A DNA stretch of 64,000 bases from Phoma sp. XZ068 (lineage: Eukaryota > Ascomycota > Dothideomycetes > Pleosporales > Didymellaceae), in NCBI GenBank assembly GCA_004835665.1, contig RBKR01000013.1, forward strand, positions 248,001 through 312,000. The letters are read 5' to 3'. Both the position numbers and the translations under genes were made by a program. The notes below the pieces were generated by a model. It made no database searches. It saw only the letters and a list, made by a program, of their open reading frames with translations, and was not told the DNA's origin. Shown piece by piece: positions 44,092 to 55,106 of the stretch (the stretch's first letter is position 1; the number at the start of each line of letters is the position of its first letter).

Positions 44092-44323
44092 AATATCGAC
44101 ATCGAAACAGTACGCATATCCGATTAGAGAAATAGTGTATGAATAGTGAATGAATGACTTCAATGGCTACTAATACTGTTATCCAAATTCGACCTCGTTC
44201 GTAACATCAAACAGCGACAACTCCAGTCGCCTGCGCAACAACATCTGCCACGAGTACCAACACCATTGTCTTCGTCACCGTCAGTTTCATAGTTTGCTGC
44301 CTACTTCAATGTCAGTGAAAACC

Positions 44324-45415
44324 TCAACACCTTAAACCGGGATAAGGGCACCACCCAGACTCCCTCGGCTTCTCCTTGCCCACCATAGTTGTTGGCGAAG
44401 GATGCTCAGATGCCTTCCCATCTCTTGTCACAGTGACAAGCGTCGTCTTCGGCTTTCCACAGTACACACCCGGAACCGGATACAGACACCTAGGATCTGC
44501 AGAAATAACACTAGTGTGCACACCCGGTCTATTGGACTGCGATGCTGACGAAGAGCTTGGGAGTTGACTCGATTGTGGCGTCATCGAAGGCAACGCCACT
44601 GTTTTGACCAGCGTTGAGATGATCTTCGACGTGATAGTCGACTCCTTCAATGAAGACATCGTCAGCGTCGGTTTCGGCATACTGGCTGTAACAGTGATAA
44701 GGACAGTGGATGTCTGCGCAACTGGGCTAGAGAGACGCCCTTGGTCGAAGATTATTGGGTCAACCACCGCACTGTGAACGCCTTGCCATGGCGCTGCAGC
44801 AGTCTGGGACGTCTTTGGTGTGAACATAGTGCTGAAAGGGTCGGGGATAATGGTGGTGGATGATGGCTGGACGGGCTGGTTAGGACGTGTTGTCAAAGTC
44901 GGCACCGCGGCCGTCGCACTTGTGATTGATGAAAGCGCGGTCAAGTTGCTTACGGTCACTGATGTTAATGTTACTACCACGCTGCTGTTATTAAAGCGCG
45001 ATGTAGGCAAGTGGGTTGTCCAGGGGTCATTCCATGGTGTCGGTGGCGGCTGATTAGATGTCGGACGTGGGAAAATTTGAGTTGAAGGTGAGGGACTACG
45101 AATTCCTGATCCATACACTGCCCATCCCGTGGAAGTTGAGTTCGAGTACGGAGCGTGGCTTCCGCGGCTGCTTGATGAAGGCGCGACTGCGGCTCCTGTA
45201 ACATGTGTGGACATTGTGTTGCTGCTCCACATCAGCGACTGCGAAGGCTCTATCGGCGTGTGAGCGGTTTTGTTACCAGAAGGATGCGTGTATCCAGACA
45301 TATTTGTCGCGTTGACACGAGTGGATAAAACCTCATCGTGTCCATCATGACGAGCAATGAGAGCTCCAGACGCTGCGTGAGCCACAACGAAGGCGGTGAA
45401 TAATGTGGCGATCAT
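44324..45415 (-). CDS. Secreted Ser/Thr-rich protein with paired C-terminal Cys motifs
   Basis: This single-exon gene encodes 363 aa from ATG 45415. Residues 1-18 (MIATLFTAFVVAHAASGA) form a signal peptide. The mature part is dominated by Ser, Thr and Pro with several N-glycosylation sequons (NATN, NKT, NNSS). There are only four cysteines, all at the C-terminus in two similar motifs: CLYPVPGVYC and CPYPGLRC, the second forming the very end. This suggests a heavily O-glycosylated wall or extracellular protein with a small disulfide-bonded cap. No enzyme domain and no GPI tail are visible. An upstream extension of the frame to 45571 lacks signal-peptide character, so 45415 is chosen. I do not recognise the family. 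Confidence 0.65.
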   Translation of the reverse strand: MIATLFTAFVVAHAASGALIARHDGHDEVLSTRVNATNMSGYTHPSGNKTAHTPIEPSQSLMWSSNTMSTHVTGAAVAPSSSSRGSHAPYSNSTSTGWAVYGSGIRSPSPSTQIFPRPTSNQPPPTPWNDPWTTHLPTSRFNNSSVVVTLTSVTVSNLTALSSITSATAAVPTLTTRPNQPVQPSSTTIIPDPFSTMFTPKTSQTAAAPWQGVHSAVVDPIIFDQGRLSSPVAQTSTVLITVTASMPKPTLTMSSLKESTITSKIISTLVKTVALPSMTPQSSQLPSSSSASQSNRPGVHTSVISADPRCLYPVPGVYCGKPKTTLVTVTRDGKASEHPSPTTMVGKEKPRESGWCPYPGLRC

Positions 45416-45705
45416 TTCAACCAAGTAAAAGCTTTGATTTATGGTCTGGTTGATGCTTTCGAAAGTCCTGGAGGTATTGTTGTACAGACGAGTGAGGAAA
45501 ATATAATAAAGAATAGAAGCAATTTCGCATTCTGTCTGAAACTTGATGACAACGAAGCCTGCGTATTCCACAATGTCTTTGATGAAAGATTCAACAATGT
45601 CCCAAAAGAAGCAAACTCTTCACTCCTTTACACAACGCTTCATACTAAATCTGTCAAAATGTCAACAACGTCTACACGACCAACAAACCTCGTACCAGCA
45701 TCACA

Positions 45706-46173
45706 TTATCGCACACCAGCAATATTCACACCCTCCAAACCCATCCAATCAAGCAAATCCGGCCGTGCAAGTGCTCTCGCCGAAATAGAAACCTCTCCAT
45801 CATCCACCACCCTCTGCACTTCCATGCCGTTCGGTCTAGCAGGGTAATCCACACGCGGAGAGACATTCACTATGCTATCCTGACGAGCAGCCACGCGCAG
45901 CAATAGCGGCGGGTGCATGTCGACGATAATGTCGTTTGTGGAGGTATCCAAGGCACCTTGGCAGAGTGTTCTTGTGATCTCATGGCGGTCCGCGTTCTGT
46001 GGTTTACAGAAGCGCTTGATATTTGTGAGTGTAGCTACGAGGCTGTCCTTGATTCCTGAGGTGTTCGGAGTGCTACTGTGGCGAGCTCCGGGATATGGGG
46101 TTGGCGAACGGCGAGACTGGAGGTATTTGGTGCTGTAGTTGGTTTCTTTTGGGAGACTGAAACAAATGGCCAT
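45706..46173 (-). CDS. Unknown small protein
   Basis: The open frame from ATG 46173 encodes 155 aa; the frame extends to 46260 through another possible ATG. The protein begins MAICFSLPKETNYSTKYL and is basic in its first half. It has a compact-looking C-terminal half (NDIIVDMHPPLLLRVAARQ, then GMEVQRVVDDGEVSISARAL). No signal peptide, membrane segment or known domain was seen. Coding status is supported only by length, an amino-acid mix unlike the shadow frames around it, and the absence of a better candidate. Confidence 0.42.
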   Translation of the reverse strand: MAICFSLPKETNYSTKYLQSRRSPTPYPGARHSSTPNTSGIKDSLVATLTNIKRFCKPQNADRHEITRTLCQGALDTSTNDIIVDMHPPLLLRVAARQDSIVNVSPRVDYPARPNGMEVQRVVDDGEVSISARALARPDLLDWMGLEGVNIAGVR

Positions 46174-46558
46174 TTTGAGTAGTCGTAGGTTGGGTTTGAA
46201 GGCAGGGGGAGGAATCCAGTTGATTTCGTTCAGAGAATGAACTTCGAAACCGTGGTTCATAACTTTTGGATTGGGAATTTGTTTGTGTAGAACGAGGAGG
46301 TAGGCAGAGCCTGTTGAACGTTATACAATGTGGAAAATTGTGAGTTACTCGAAGTTTGGTCGAGATAGTCGTGAGCCATAATTACGCTCGAAGGAACCCT
46401 CACCGCATCACCAACCACGATCTGCAATATAGAACTCATACCCCCAAAGTCATTGCGTTATTTTTGGAATCAGTAGTTGTGTAAAGTGTTCAGACGATAG
46501 CTGACTGCCTATTACGCCTAAACGCTCGCGCTAAAATGATCAAAGGGAGCCACACATC
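46174..46558. other. Intergenic region between two minus-strand genes
   Basis: This 385-base AT-rich region holds the presumed promoter of the small unknown gene and the 3' UTR of the Mug190-like gene. Nothing else is visible. Confidence 0.4.
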
Positions 46559-49500
46559 TTAAGCCTCCGTCTCAATACCCCCACCACCACCTCTCTCTTT
46601 ATGATGTACAAGTTCTTTGACCTTGTTCTTACCCCGATCCGCCGTATGTTTCATCCATGCCAGCGTACGTGGTCCCTTCCACTGCATCATCCCCCTATTC
46701 GATCTATGAAGCTCTTTGTTGTGCTGCTTATAGTCTTTGAGCTGGTCGAGTGTGCCCCTCTTACCGTCATCACTCAGCTTGCTGTCCGTTTTCTTATGCT
46801 TCTGCAAGAAATCGGGTGTGATCTTCCCCATCGTCGATTTATCGTCAGAGTCAGAGTCGGAAGATGAAGATTCATCATCGCTGTTTGAGCTTTGAATGTT
46901 GGGAGCGCCAGAATCGTTCGTCTCATCCCAGTCCGAGTATTCTTGGTCGTTGCAGACATCAAGTACCTCCATTACGTTAAGGAGGTGCTTGTCACCCTTG
47001 GCGTAGTCTTCGTGGTAGCCTGATAGCCCAGACCAGAAGGTGAGGGTCATCTCGATCTGGCCCACTTTCTCACCATAGCTGTCGAGCATATTGTTCTTGG
47101 CACGGTTGAGGTCGCCTTTCCACACGTCGAGACGCACGGTCTGTTCTTCGTTGTCGACAATGTCCTTGAGCCATAAGATGCAGAAAGCGGGACTGTGGTC
47201 TCGTAGGGTGGCATCCTGGCGAAATTCGACAATCAGTGGTGATGCGTAGCGCGCCTTCACTGGAATGCGAATGGGGCGATCTTTTCGTGAGCTCCACATG
47301 GTGCCGCCTTCTTCGTGCTGCTTGACCTTGCCGTCCCTTCCTCGCGAGTGAAGCTTGCCCCGACCGAGACTGGTGCTGACCTTCATTCTTAGGGGTGCCA
47401 ATTCTTTAGGCACATTGACGGCCTTGACGGTAGGCTTAATATCCAGCGTTCCATACTCCCAGCCCAGCATTTCCCGTGGCAATTGGACCTGTAAGCTGCG
47501 GAAGACCATAGAGACGCGAGCGCGCCCGTAGCCAACACCACCAGCAAGGGGAAAGATGGAATTAATCTGGCTCCGCTCTTTGAAGACTTTCTCCAACGGC
47601 AGATAGATGATACCAAGCAACGGATCGTCCTCGTGCACACGAGCATCGCGGACTGCAATGTGAACCTCGGTGTTGCGTACATCTCGAATGAAGCGTTCGC
47701 AACCAGCGTTGAAGAACGGCTTAGAGTTCTTTGGCTTGGTGCGGGTCTTGAAAACCTTCTTGTGATTAAGGATGATGGTGCAGTATGATGACGGTAGGTT
47801 ATCGCCCGACTCCTCTTCATCGCTGGCTTCGGCATTCTTGTCTCCCTTTTTCTTGTTCAATGTTTCTAGCTCCAGCCCAGTAATCTGATGGATCTGTACG
47901 CTGAGAATACCAGATGGATAGTCCTGTGCTGGTGGTGACGCAATGATCAACTGATCTTGACGCGCTTGGAATTCTTCTTTCTTCTGTTGCTCCACTTCAG
48001 GTGCGTGATCTGCGCTGGCCTCACGTAACTTTTCTTCTGCTTCTGCAAATGACTTCTTCTTGAGTGAGTCAATGGTGTTAATATCTGGATCCTCGTTCTG
48101 CGTTTTCAGCTGATCGTCTGTAATCCTGGTCTTTGAATAGTATCCGAGGCTCCAGGAAAGTTTACCAGGCATACCTTCACCAGCCTTGAGAGCCTTGAAT
48201 CCGTCCTCGCGATCATGCATCTTGCCGTTTGTCTCAGAGCTCCTCATGATCTCCTTGAGATCCAGCTCGATGCGGCCAAGATCATCGTCAGCAGTCGTTC
48301 GGTCAGAATCCCACAGCTGCAACCTCAACCGCTCGTCGACGTTTAACTCATCTGGAGTTACGAGTATGTAGCACTCCTCGTTCCAGTAAGGCTCCATGTT
48401 CTTCTGCAAGACACGAGTGGACCACATGGGCTTGCCAAACTTGGCCCATCCGACCGTGACGTACGGATCTGCCGAACCCTTTTTGAGCGGACCCAGTCCA
48501 GCATCCCCTTCTTTGAAGTCGAATGCGTGGTGAACCCTGACTACGAGTATACCCTGTGCGACAGTGTCCTTTTTGAAGTCGTCGCCCATCATCATGTCCT
48601 TAAGATTGAGGGTCAGTGACTTTGGTGCTACGTACTCAGCGAGTGCTGCATCCATTGACGACTGGACGAAGCTTGAAATGAGTGGTACGTCCATGAGGTT
48701 GGGGCCCTTCTTGATGAGAGGTACACAAGAGAGGTTGACCTTCGGTTGGCCCAGAAATGACATGGTACAGATAGAGAAGAATGGCGGATCTGGGCAAAGC
48801 TGCAGACGAACGCGGACAACCCCTATCATACCGGAAAGCTCGACCCAAACAGCTGAATTGTGTCAGTAGAATATAAAGAAATTGTAGATACCGTGCACTT
48901 ACGAAGTTTGACCTTGCCAGGAAGGTAGAATGCAAGGTATAGATGGGCATGGTTCGCACGCGACTTGATACCACGTCCGGTTGCAGGCCGGTATGCGAAT
49001 GCAATTTCCATGTTCACAAAGTCACCTTCTTCAGCTTCCATGCTATCCTGAGGCTCCTCAGTTTCACTCTCGCCGTTGTCGGCGACTGTCCTGTCTCCCT
49101 TCTCTTCGTTGGCTGTCTTTAATTTTCCATCGGCGTTTACAGATCTTGCAGCCGCACCGGTCGGTAGCCACCTTACACCTAGGATGCGAAGTGCTTCGCT
49201 GCCCTGTCCGAGATCTTCGACTGCAACCATTCGCACCATACTCGGTAAGGATGCCTGCATAACGTCTTCGAGTGTGTCGGAAATGCTGGTGAACAAGTCG
49301 GGGTTGATCAGGGGCCAGATGGATGCCATGAGCGAGTTAAGCCACTGAGTACTCTCAGCCGTCTCGCTTTTGGCCAATTTCCGTCCTTGCTGACGTTCTG
49401 CTTGCCAAACTTCGACGTCCCACACATTCTTGATCTTGTTGTCTGTCCATTGCCTCATAAAGAGGATGGTACCTAGTGCAATGCCCGCCGATAGGGCTAG

Positions 49501-50319
49501 CTCAATTAGGTGGAAAAACTGCTTGACCCAGCCCGAGGAGTTGCGCGTGAACCAGAAAAGTGCACGAACACTCAGCAAACCAACGGCAATGAGCCCTAGG
49601 CCAACCTCCACAGCTCGTCGGTAGACGGTTGTGATCTCTTGTCGTGTGCTGTCGAACTCGGGCGGCGGAAACAGAACCTGCATAGCTTTGTGCGAGCTCT
49701 GGGAGTCTTGCTGCTCTTCTTTGAGCTGATCATCTGTTTTCTCGATACCACCCGTACCGGTTTTTGTCTTAGGCTCTATGCCTACCGGTGGATCGTTTTC
49801 TGCGGTGCTCTTGAGGTCTTTGTCGGTGAAGTCGTGGATGACGACAGGCAGATGTGTAACCGGGTCCGTCACTTCTCGCTCCGTACCGTCGGCGCTGAAC
49901 TTCTTCATGTGCTTGCGCGCCTTCTTGGGGTCCTGCTCCGTCATCATGCCCTCGGTAGTGTCTTCAGCTGCCGCATCCGAGTCCTGGTCTTGTGGTAGCT
50001 CCTTGCTGTTCGCCGTCACAGTATGGCCCGCATGATCCGGTGCCTCCTTTCGTTCCCTCGCCAGGTTCTTGTTCTCTGCCTCGTAGGGCTGTTCGCCTTC
50101 GGTCTCAGCCCCATGCGTGAAGGCCTTGTAGGCATCGCCGATTTTCTCACGCCTGCTTCGCTCGTCTTCGTTGTCTTCGTCTGCTTCTGGGTGTCCATAT
50201 TCGTCCTGCCGCCGCTGCTTCTCCTCGCGGTATTTCTGAATGGTCGGTATGGGATTGCGAGCAGTGTATGGCGACTTGTGCGACCGGCGCGCGCCCTCGA
50301 TATCGTCAACGCCCGACAT
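46559..50319 (-). CDS. mug190: Mug190/tricalbin-like C2-domain membrane protein
   Basis: Two exons, 48903-50319 and 46559-48852, with a 50-nt intron (GTAAGT, CTGAC branch), give 1236 aa. Residues 1-230 are charged and disordered. Two adjacent hydrophobic segments (about 235-255 and 270-290) form a hairpin-like membrane anchor. A lipid-binding SMP-like region (about 295-560) contains WLNSLMASIWPLINPDLF, the usual start of that domain. C2 domain 1 (about 570-690, GILVVRVHHAFDFK and SADPYVTVGW) and C2 domain 2 (about 785-890) follow. The tail is acidic then basic. The PYTARNPIPTIQKYREEK start is shared with fungal Mug190. Proteins of this design tether the ER to the plasma membrane and move lipids. 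The start at 50319 is the first ATG with a conserved sequence after it. Confidence 0.87.
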
Positions 50320-52290
50320 GGCGGGTTTATGCAGTGTGGGAGCTTGGAGTAATGCGCAGGGTAGTCTGGGTCGCAAGGGACGGTTGTGAAGGAAGTCGTG
50401 CGGCGTGTCAATTGCTCATGTCCTGCGCAGTGGTGAAGGAAGGCGTGCGGTGTAACAATTTTTCATGTCGTGGGCAGTCGTGAAGTCGTCAAATGGGCAT
50501 TCGTAAGCTTGCTTGCAAGAAACAAGGATGCAAGCAAGTCGCAATGTCCAGTGCAAGTCGGACCCGCAGAAGCTTGGAGTCTCTCCGTTTCCAGCGGAGG
50601 GAACTGTTTACAATTGACGTAGGCTAGCAAGTGCGGACAGGATTCTCGAGCCCAGAACGGCCAATTGTACTCCACATGCTGCACGTTATTCGCTCCATTA
50701 AGTGCCGTCGTGCCGTTTCGTAAGGCTTGTTCGTCATGCAATGACGTCGGTTGCGTTCTCAGACCACTAGCCACATCAGCCACCTTGGCAGTCGCGTGCG
50801 GGGATTCTCCAGTTCTAGGGCCCTTGCTACCAAAGAAAAGCTTGACATCAGATGAGAGTGATGACTGCATTACCGTCGTCTGCGAGCAGCAGCACTGCGA
50901 TGGCCAACTGCGAAGTTCGGCGTTATTGCATGTAGTGCTCGTCGGTTAGCTCCTGCCGTCCCCTGCATCGATCAATGAGCGTTGGATGTGGCTGCGGATC
51001 CACTCACCAGCCTCAACTCTAGAAATCACCTGCATCAACACTCCTATCCACTGATTGCCGATTAGTGTGCGATGGATCTTTCAATCGAAGCACAGACAAT
51101 TGGGTTGAAAGGTCTGCACACAGCCAATGCTGTACTCAGTCGAAGCTTGGGCGCACGCTGGAGGACGAGAGAACAGCGATAATGGAGAACAGGAGTGGGA
51201 AATGCTTCAACCATGGCGTGGAGAGAAGTTTAGGCTTTGTCATCGACTGCTTCCCTAGCAACTTTCCCAACACTGGTGATAGTCGCCGCCCTTTAACTCC
51301 ACAGTCACACCTGCATGCGCTATGCACCAAGTTTTCGCTGCACACGAGTCAATCCACACGACGGCCGTGCTACCACAGAGCATTGAGCTCGCTGCCATTA
51401 AAACTTCTGCATGTTTCCAGCAGCTTCAAGATATCGATGTCTGCCTAGAGTGGTCGCGATGCGGCATACATCTCACGCAATCCGGCACTTACAACAAACC
51501 CATCGGAGTAGACACCTGGGCAAATATCCAACCGTATTCATCATGGTACACAATGTCATCCTTCACCATTCACCGCTCGCCAATCAGCAACCCAAACCCT
51601 CGCCCTACTTACTAATATTCTCGCTGACTCACCTTACGCCCTCCGGTCGGAGTCCAAACCTACTAGCGGCATAGTTTCTCCACTCCGACCGTTCACTCCA
51701 ACCCTAGTCGTGCTTACTGATCTCTAACAAGTCCAACCACTCAAAAAATGTTCCGGGCACCAATTCAGGCTCCGAAATGTGCTGTTGGCTAGCTATTTTG
51801 AAGAAATACCTGACAGCGTCAGAAAGCATGGCATCTGTCGCACATGCTGTGGGTCCCCACGTTGCCGTGCAAGGCATCCAACGCCGACGTGGACGCGTCG
51901 ATGCGTCAAATGCTCCTTTAGGAAAAGTTAACGAGCACCGCCATTGCGCCATGTGCTGGTCAGTAAGGAATTGGCTTGCTGCCGCTCTATGGTAGCATGG
52001 TTGATTGGTGAGTAGCCTTGCAAGTGATAGAATTGGCTTAATATGCGACAAAGAGTCATTCCGGGTCGCAGCTTAGCAAGCAGTGGTGAAGAAAAGGGTG
52101 TAATCGAGGGTGTCATTGACCGCGCGTTGTCTGTCGTGAGAGTATATAAAGATTGGGGGATGTGCATGGTGGTGAATGCCACAACCAGCACAGTATCTCA
52201 AGAGCCAGGACAGCTTCAGCTTCGCCTCAGATCCTTAAAATTCAAGAATCATCGTCTGTTCCCACATTTGAGACCAACGAATCCACAAAA
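50320..52290. promoter_or_regulatory. Gene-free divergent region
   Basis: This 1.97 kb region lies between the Mug190-like gene (minus) and the small gene at 52291 (plus). Open frames (50463-50870 minus, 51065-51448 plus and others) carry no domains. Just upstream of the Mug190-like start, the sequence GTGAAGGAAG(T/G)CGTGCGG is duplicated (about 50388 and 50432). No gene was recognised. Confidence 0.4.
52143..52150 (+). promoter_or_regulatory. TATA box of the small gene at 52291
   Basis: TATATAAA lies 141 bases before the ATG, the same spacing as for the wall-protein gene at 6371. Confidence 0.55.
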
Positions 52291-52655
52291 ATGTCTTCGA
52301 CGGCGAATACATCGAGTACAGGCGCCTCTACAGGCCGCACATCAACCTCATCAACTACCACAACACCCGCATACACCGCACCCCCATCCTACACTCCCTC
52401 AGATGCCTCTTCCATCAGGAGCACAACTTCGACAGTGAAGAAGCATCTCCTCTCAGCCTTCACGCGGAAACGTGAGCTGCCCCCCTTCTCTTCTCAATCA
52501 TACGTATACTAACAGCGACAACAGTGAACTCCAAGAGCGCCTCAGCAACACCTACGGGGACGTCTTCGAAGGGTCCAAAAGGGAAAAACGGATTGACGAC
52601 AGAAGAGCTGAAGATCAGGAACGAGGCTCGGGCGAGCTACTACTCAACACGATGA
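52291..52655 (+). CDS. Unknown small Ser/Thr-rich protein
   Basis: Two exons, 52291-52471 and 52525-52655, join across a 53-nt intron with donor GTGAGC, a perfect TACTAAC branch point and acceptor ACAACAG, giving 103 aa. The first 45 residues are almost only Ser, Thr, Ala and Pro. A basic patch follows (TVKKHLLSAFTRKRK-like after splicing), then a Gly/Lys-rich linker and the helical end LTTEELKIRNEARASYYSTR. There is no signal peptide or membrane segment. The TATA box and clean intron support a real gene. The family is not recognised; a small nuclear or stress-related protein is only a guess from composition. Confidence 0.62.
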
Positions 52656-52818
52656 TAGATGGGGCTAGTTTTTGGAAAGAAAATAGAATGCTTTTCGTTC
52701 GTATATAGAACTGATTTGGCCCATATCCGTGGGCCGGAGGTTGAAGAGCCGGAAGTCAAAGTACAACATGGAAGTAATACGCTGAAATAATGCATAATTG
52801 CACTTTTTATTGTCCCTC

Positions 52819-55106
52819 TCAAAACAAATCTTGCGTGTTGTTCCACGCCGCGCCATCCAACCAAGTCAGAAAATCTTCCGCCTGCGTCGGTATTGGCTCC
52901 ATTCCATCCAGCATAGGGATATCGAAGAACCCCGTTCCCGTAACAGGCGCCATGACGTCGCTCCCTATATTGCTTCCTGTGGGCGGCGGTTCGTAGTTTA
53001 GCACTTCGTCCAGCACCAGCGCAAGCATCTTGTTGAGCTCAGTGCAGAGCTTGTGGTTTCCATCGCCGGGGAGTATAAGCCATTCGAGCGAAGACGTGAG
53101 GACCGAGAGATTGCGGATTACATCGGCTCGGAAGACGGTGTCGGGGAGTGGGACGGATTCGATTGTGGATTTGCGCAGTTCGAGGGCGAGAACGCCGGCA
53201 GCGGGAAAGCAGTAGAACATGATGACCGTCGCGAAGTGTCTTCTTGTCTCATATGCGCCGTTCAGAGGCTTGGTGAATACAAGGGCGGTGGAAAGGAGCT
53301 TGAGGGATACGTCGAGTAGAGCGGGGAGCGCTTGTTGTGTTTGGCGCTGGAGAAGGCGTTGGGTTTGGAAGTGCGTGTGTAGATACTCGAGGTAGGCAGA
53401 TATTAGGCGAACGGTGATGCCTGCGCCGAGACGGTGCCAGGCGGAGTCTTCGTCGTACATTTCGTAGCGCAGGTGCATTGGGAGGCTTTCCCAGAACTGA
53501 GTGCATTCTGCTGATATTGTTCTGGCTCCGGTCAGTGGACATTCGTCGTCATTTGACCTGAGACTTACCTCATGTTGTGGGCCACATCACTATCCTTCTC
53601 TCCCGACAACGACTGCTCTAGTAATCGCTCTTTGAAAACGGCATGCTGGCAGCGCAATCTGATACAGGTTGATGGATGTATATGACCGTTGGTATTCCAA
53701 CCGTTCCCATCTAGCCTCGAGAGTGCCTTGTTGATGACTTCGGGGTCCTCAGAAACGATTACATCGTCGCTGACATCCAGTAGCTGTTTGCGGTCGCTGT
53801 ACCTCCATCCTATCATAGGAGGTCGTCCAAAGAAAATCGCCAAGGTTTTGTCAATTCGATAGACGGCAGAGTAGACTCTTCTTCTCGCTTCGCGTAAGAA
53901 AAGGGGCTCTGAGATTGCTCGCTCAGTATAACCCCCTTCGCAGTGCATACCTGCAGCATAAAGGGCTGACACGCTGTCACCTAGTCGTCGCCATGTGCCG
54001 TGGTCTATCTTGTATTAGCAGCATGATATGTAAGTTCAGGCAACAGACGTACAATTATCGCCGTAGAAATTGCTTATGATCAGCATGTTGGTGTAAATCA
54101 GCCACACCATGATGTCGTTGACGGCCCCGTGTATCTGGCATAGATGTATGCAATCATTCGATGCATGGATCATATCTTCGATGAGTTCATCTCGGTCAAG
54201 CCTTGTTCCATCGTCAAGGGTGAATATCGGGTCGTGCGGAGACGTAAACTGCGCATTGGAGCACACGATCGCTAGGATGAGGCCTAAAGTCTCCCACCTC
54301 AAGTTTTTGCCAGTAAACAATGTGTGAAATTCTGATGGGCGCATGTCGACAGGCACTCTCATCGGCCGCGCAGTATTTCTCGTCATCTCCGCGTACATGG
54401 CAACCGCATCATTCTCGGTGTTTGCGAGCTGGGCAAGGTCTATGCTCAACTGCGGCAGAGCAGATATGACAAGTGGACCAATCAAAGCAGATGCTTTCTG
54501 TTGCTCAAAGTACATATTGAATGACTTTTCGAAGAAAGAGATGGGCAGAAGTTTAGTCACGATCGAGTGACCTATACCAATCTGACAATGGCGGCTTCCG
54601 AGGACAGTTCTGTCAGATATGGAAGGCGTTCTACTCGTCTTCTCTGACGGCTGCTCATGCACACTGTCTGGTAGAGGCTGCTCTTCAACGAAAACACTGG
54701 CATAGCTCGTCGACCCGAGGAAAAACCCTCGTGTTGGATCTTGGGGTGGCTTGGTACATCCTGTCCTACTGGTGGTCTCTGGCGGCGTTGGCCATGAGTT
54801 CAATAGATCGTTTCTCAGCGTAGGTGGGCTCAGAGTCAACGGAGCAAGCCTTTCAGAACCTCCAGGGTGTAGACTGAGCTTTCGACGGCGCGGCTCAGGC
54901 TTCTTACGTGGGGTTCCCGCGGGCTTTGTCATAGGATTTGGATGGTAAAAGCACTTCAGCAGGTCAACATGATGCAATTGGACGACGACAGTCTCTGCTC
55001 ACTTGCTCGGTGATGCCCCGTGTGTGACATTTCTGGCATGTTGGCGTTGCATGGTCACACCGGATCTTCGAGATCCTGCACGGTTCGCAACTGGGATTTC
55101 GGTAAG
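52819..55106 (-). CDS. Zn2Cys6 fungal-specific transcription factor, N-terminus unresolved
   Basis: Exons seen: 55003 to about 55106 (zinc cluster), 54053-54953, 53569-54004 and 52819-53521. The zinc cluster reads C-x2-C-x6-C-x6-C-x2-C-x8-C, from NPSCEPCRISKIRCD to GITEQCFYHPNPMT, with the last Cys placed by splicing at 55003/54953. A Pro/Ser-rich linker leads to the fungal_trans regulatory domain (KLLPISFFEKSFNMYF, then HGTWRRLGDSVSALYAAGMH and REARRRVYSAVYRIDKTLAIFFGRPP). The C-terminal part is helical and ends in an acidic/aromatic stretch. From the zinc cluster on there are about 710 residues. An in-frame TAA just upstream of the cluster means another intron precedes it, and I could not place the first exon or the ATG; a candidate ATG is at 55177. 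The target genes are unknown. Confidence 0.8.
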
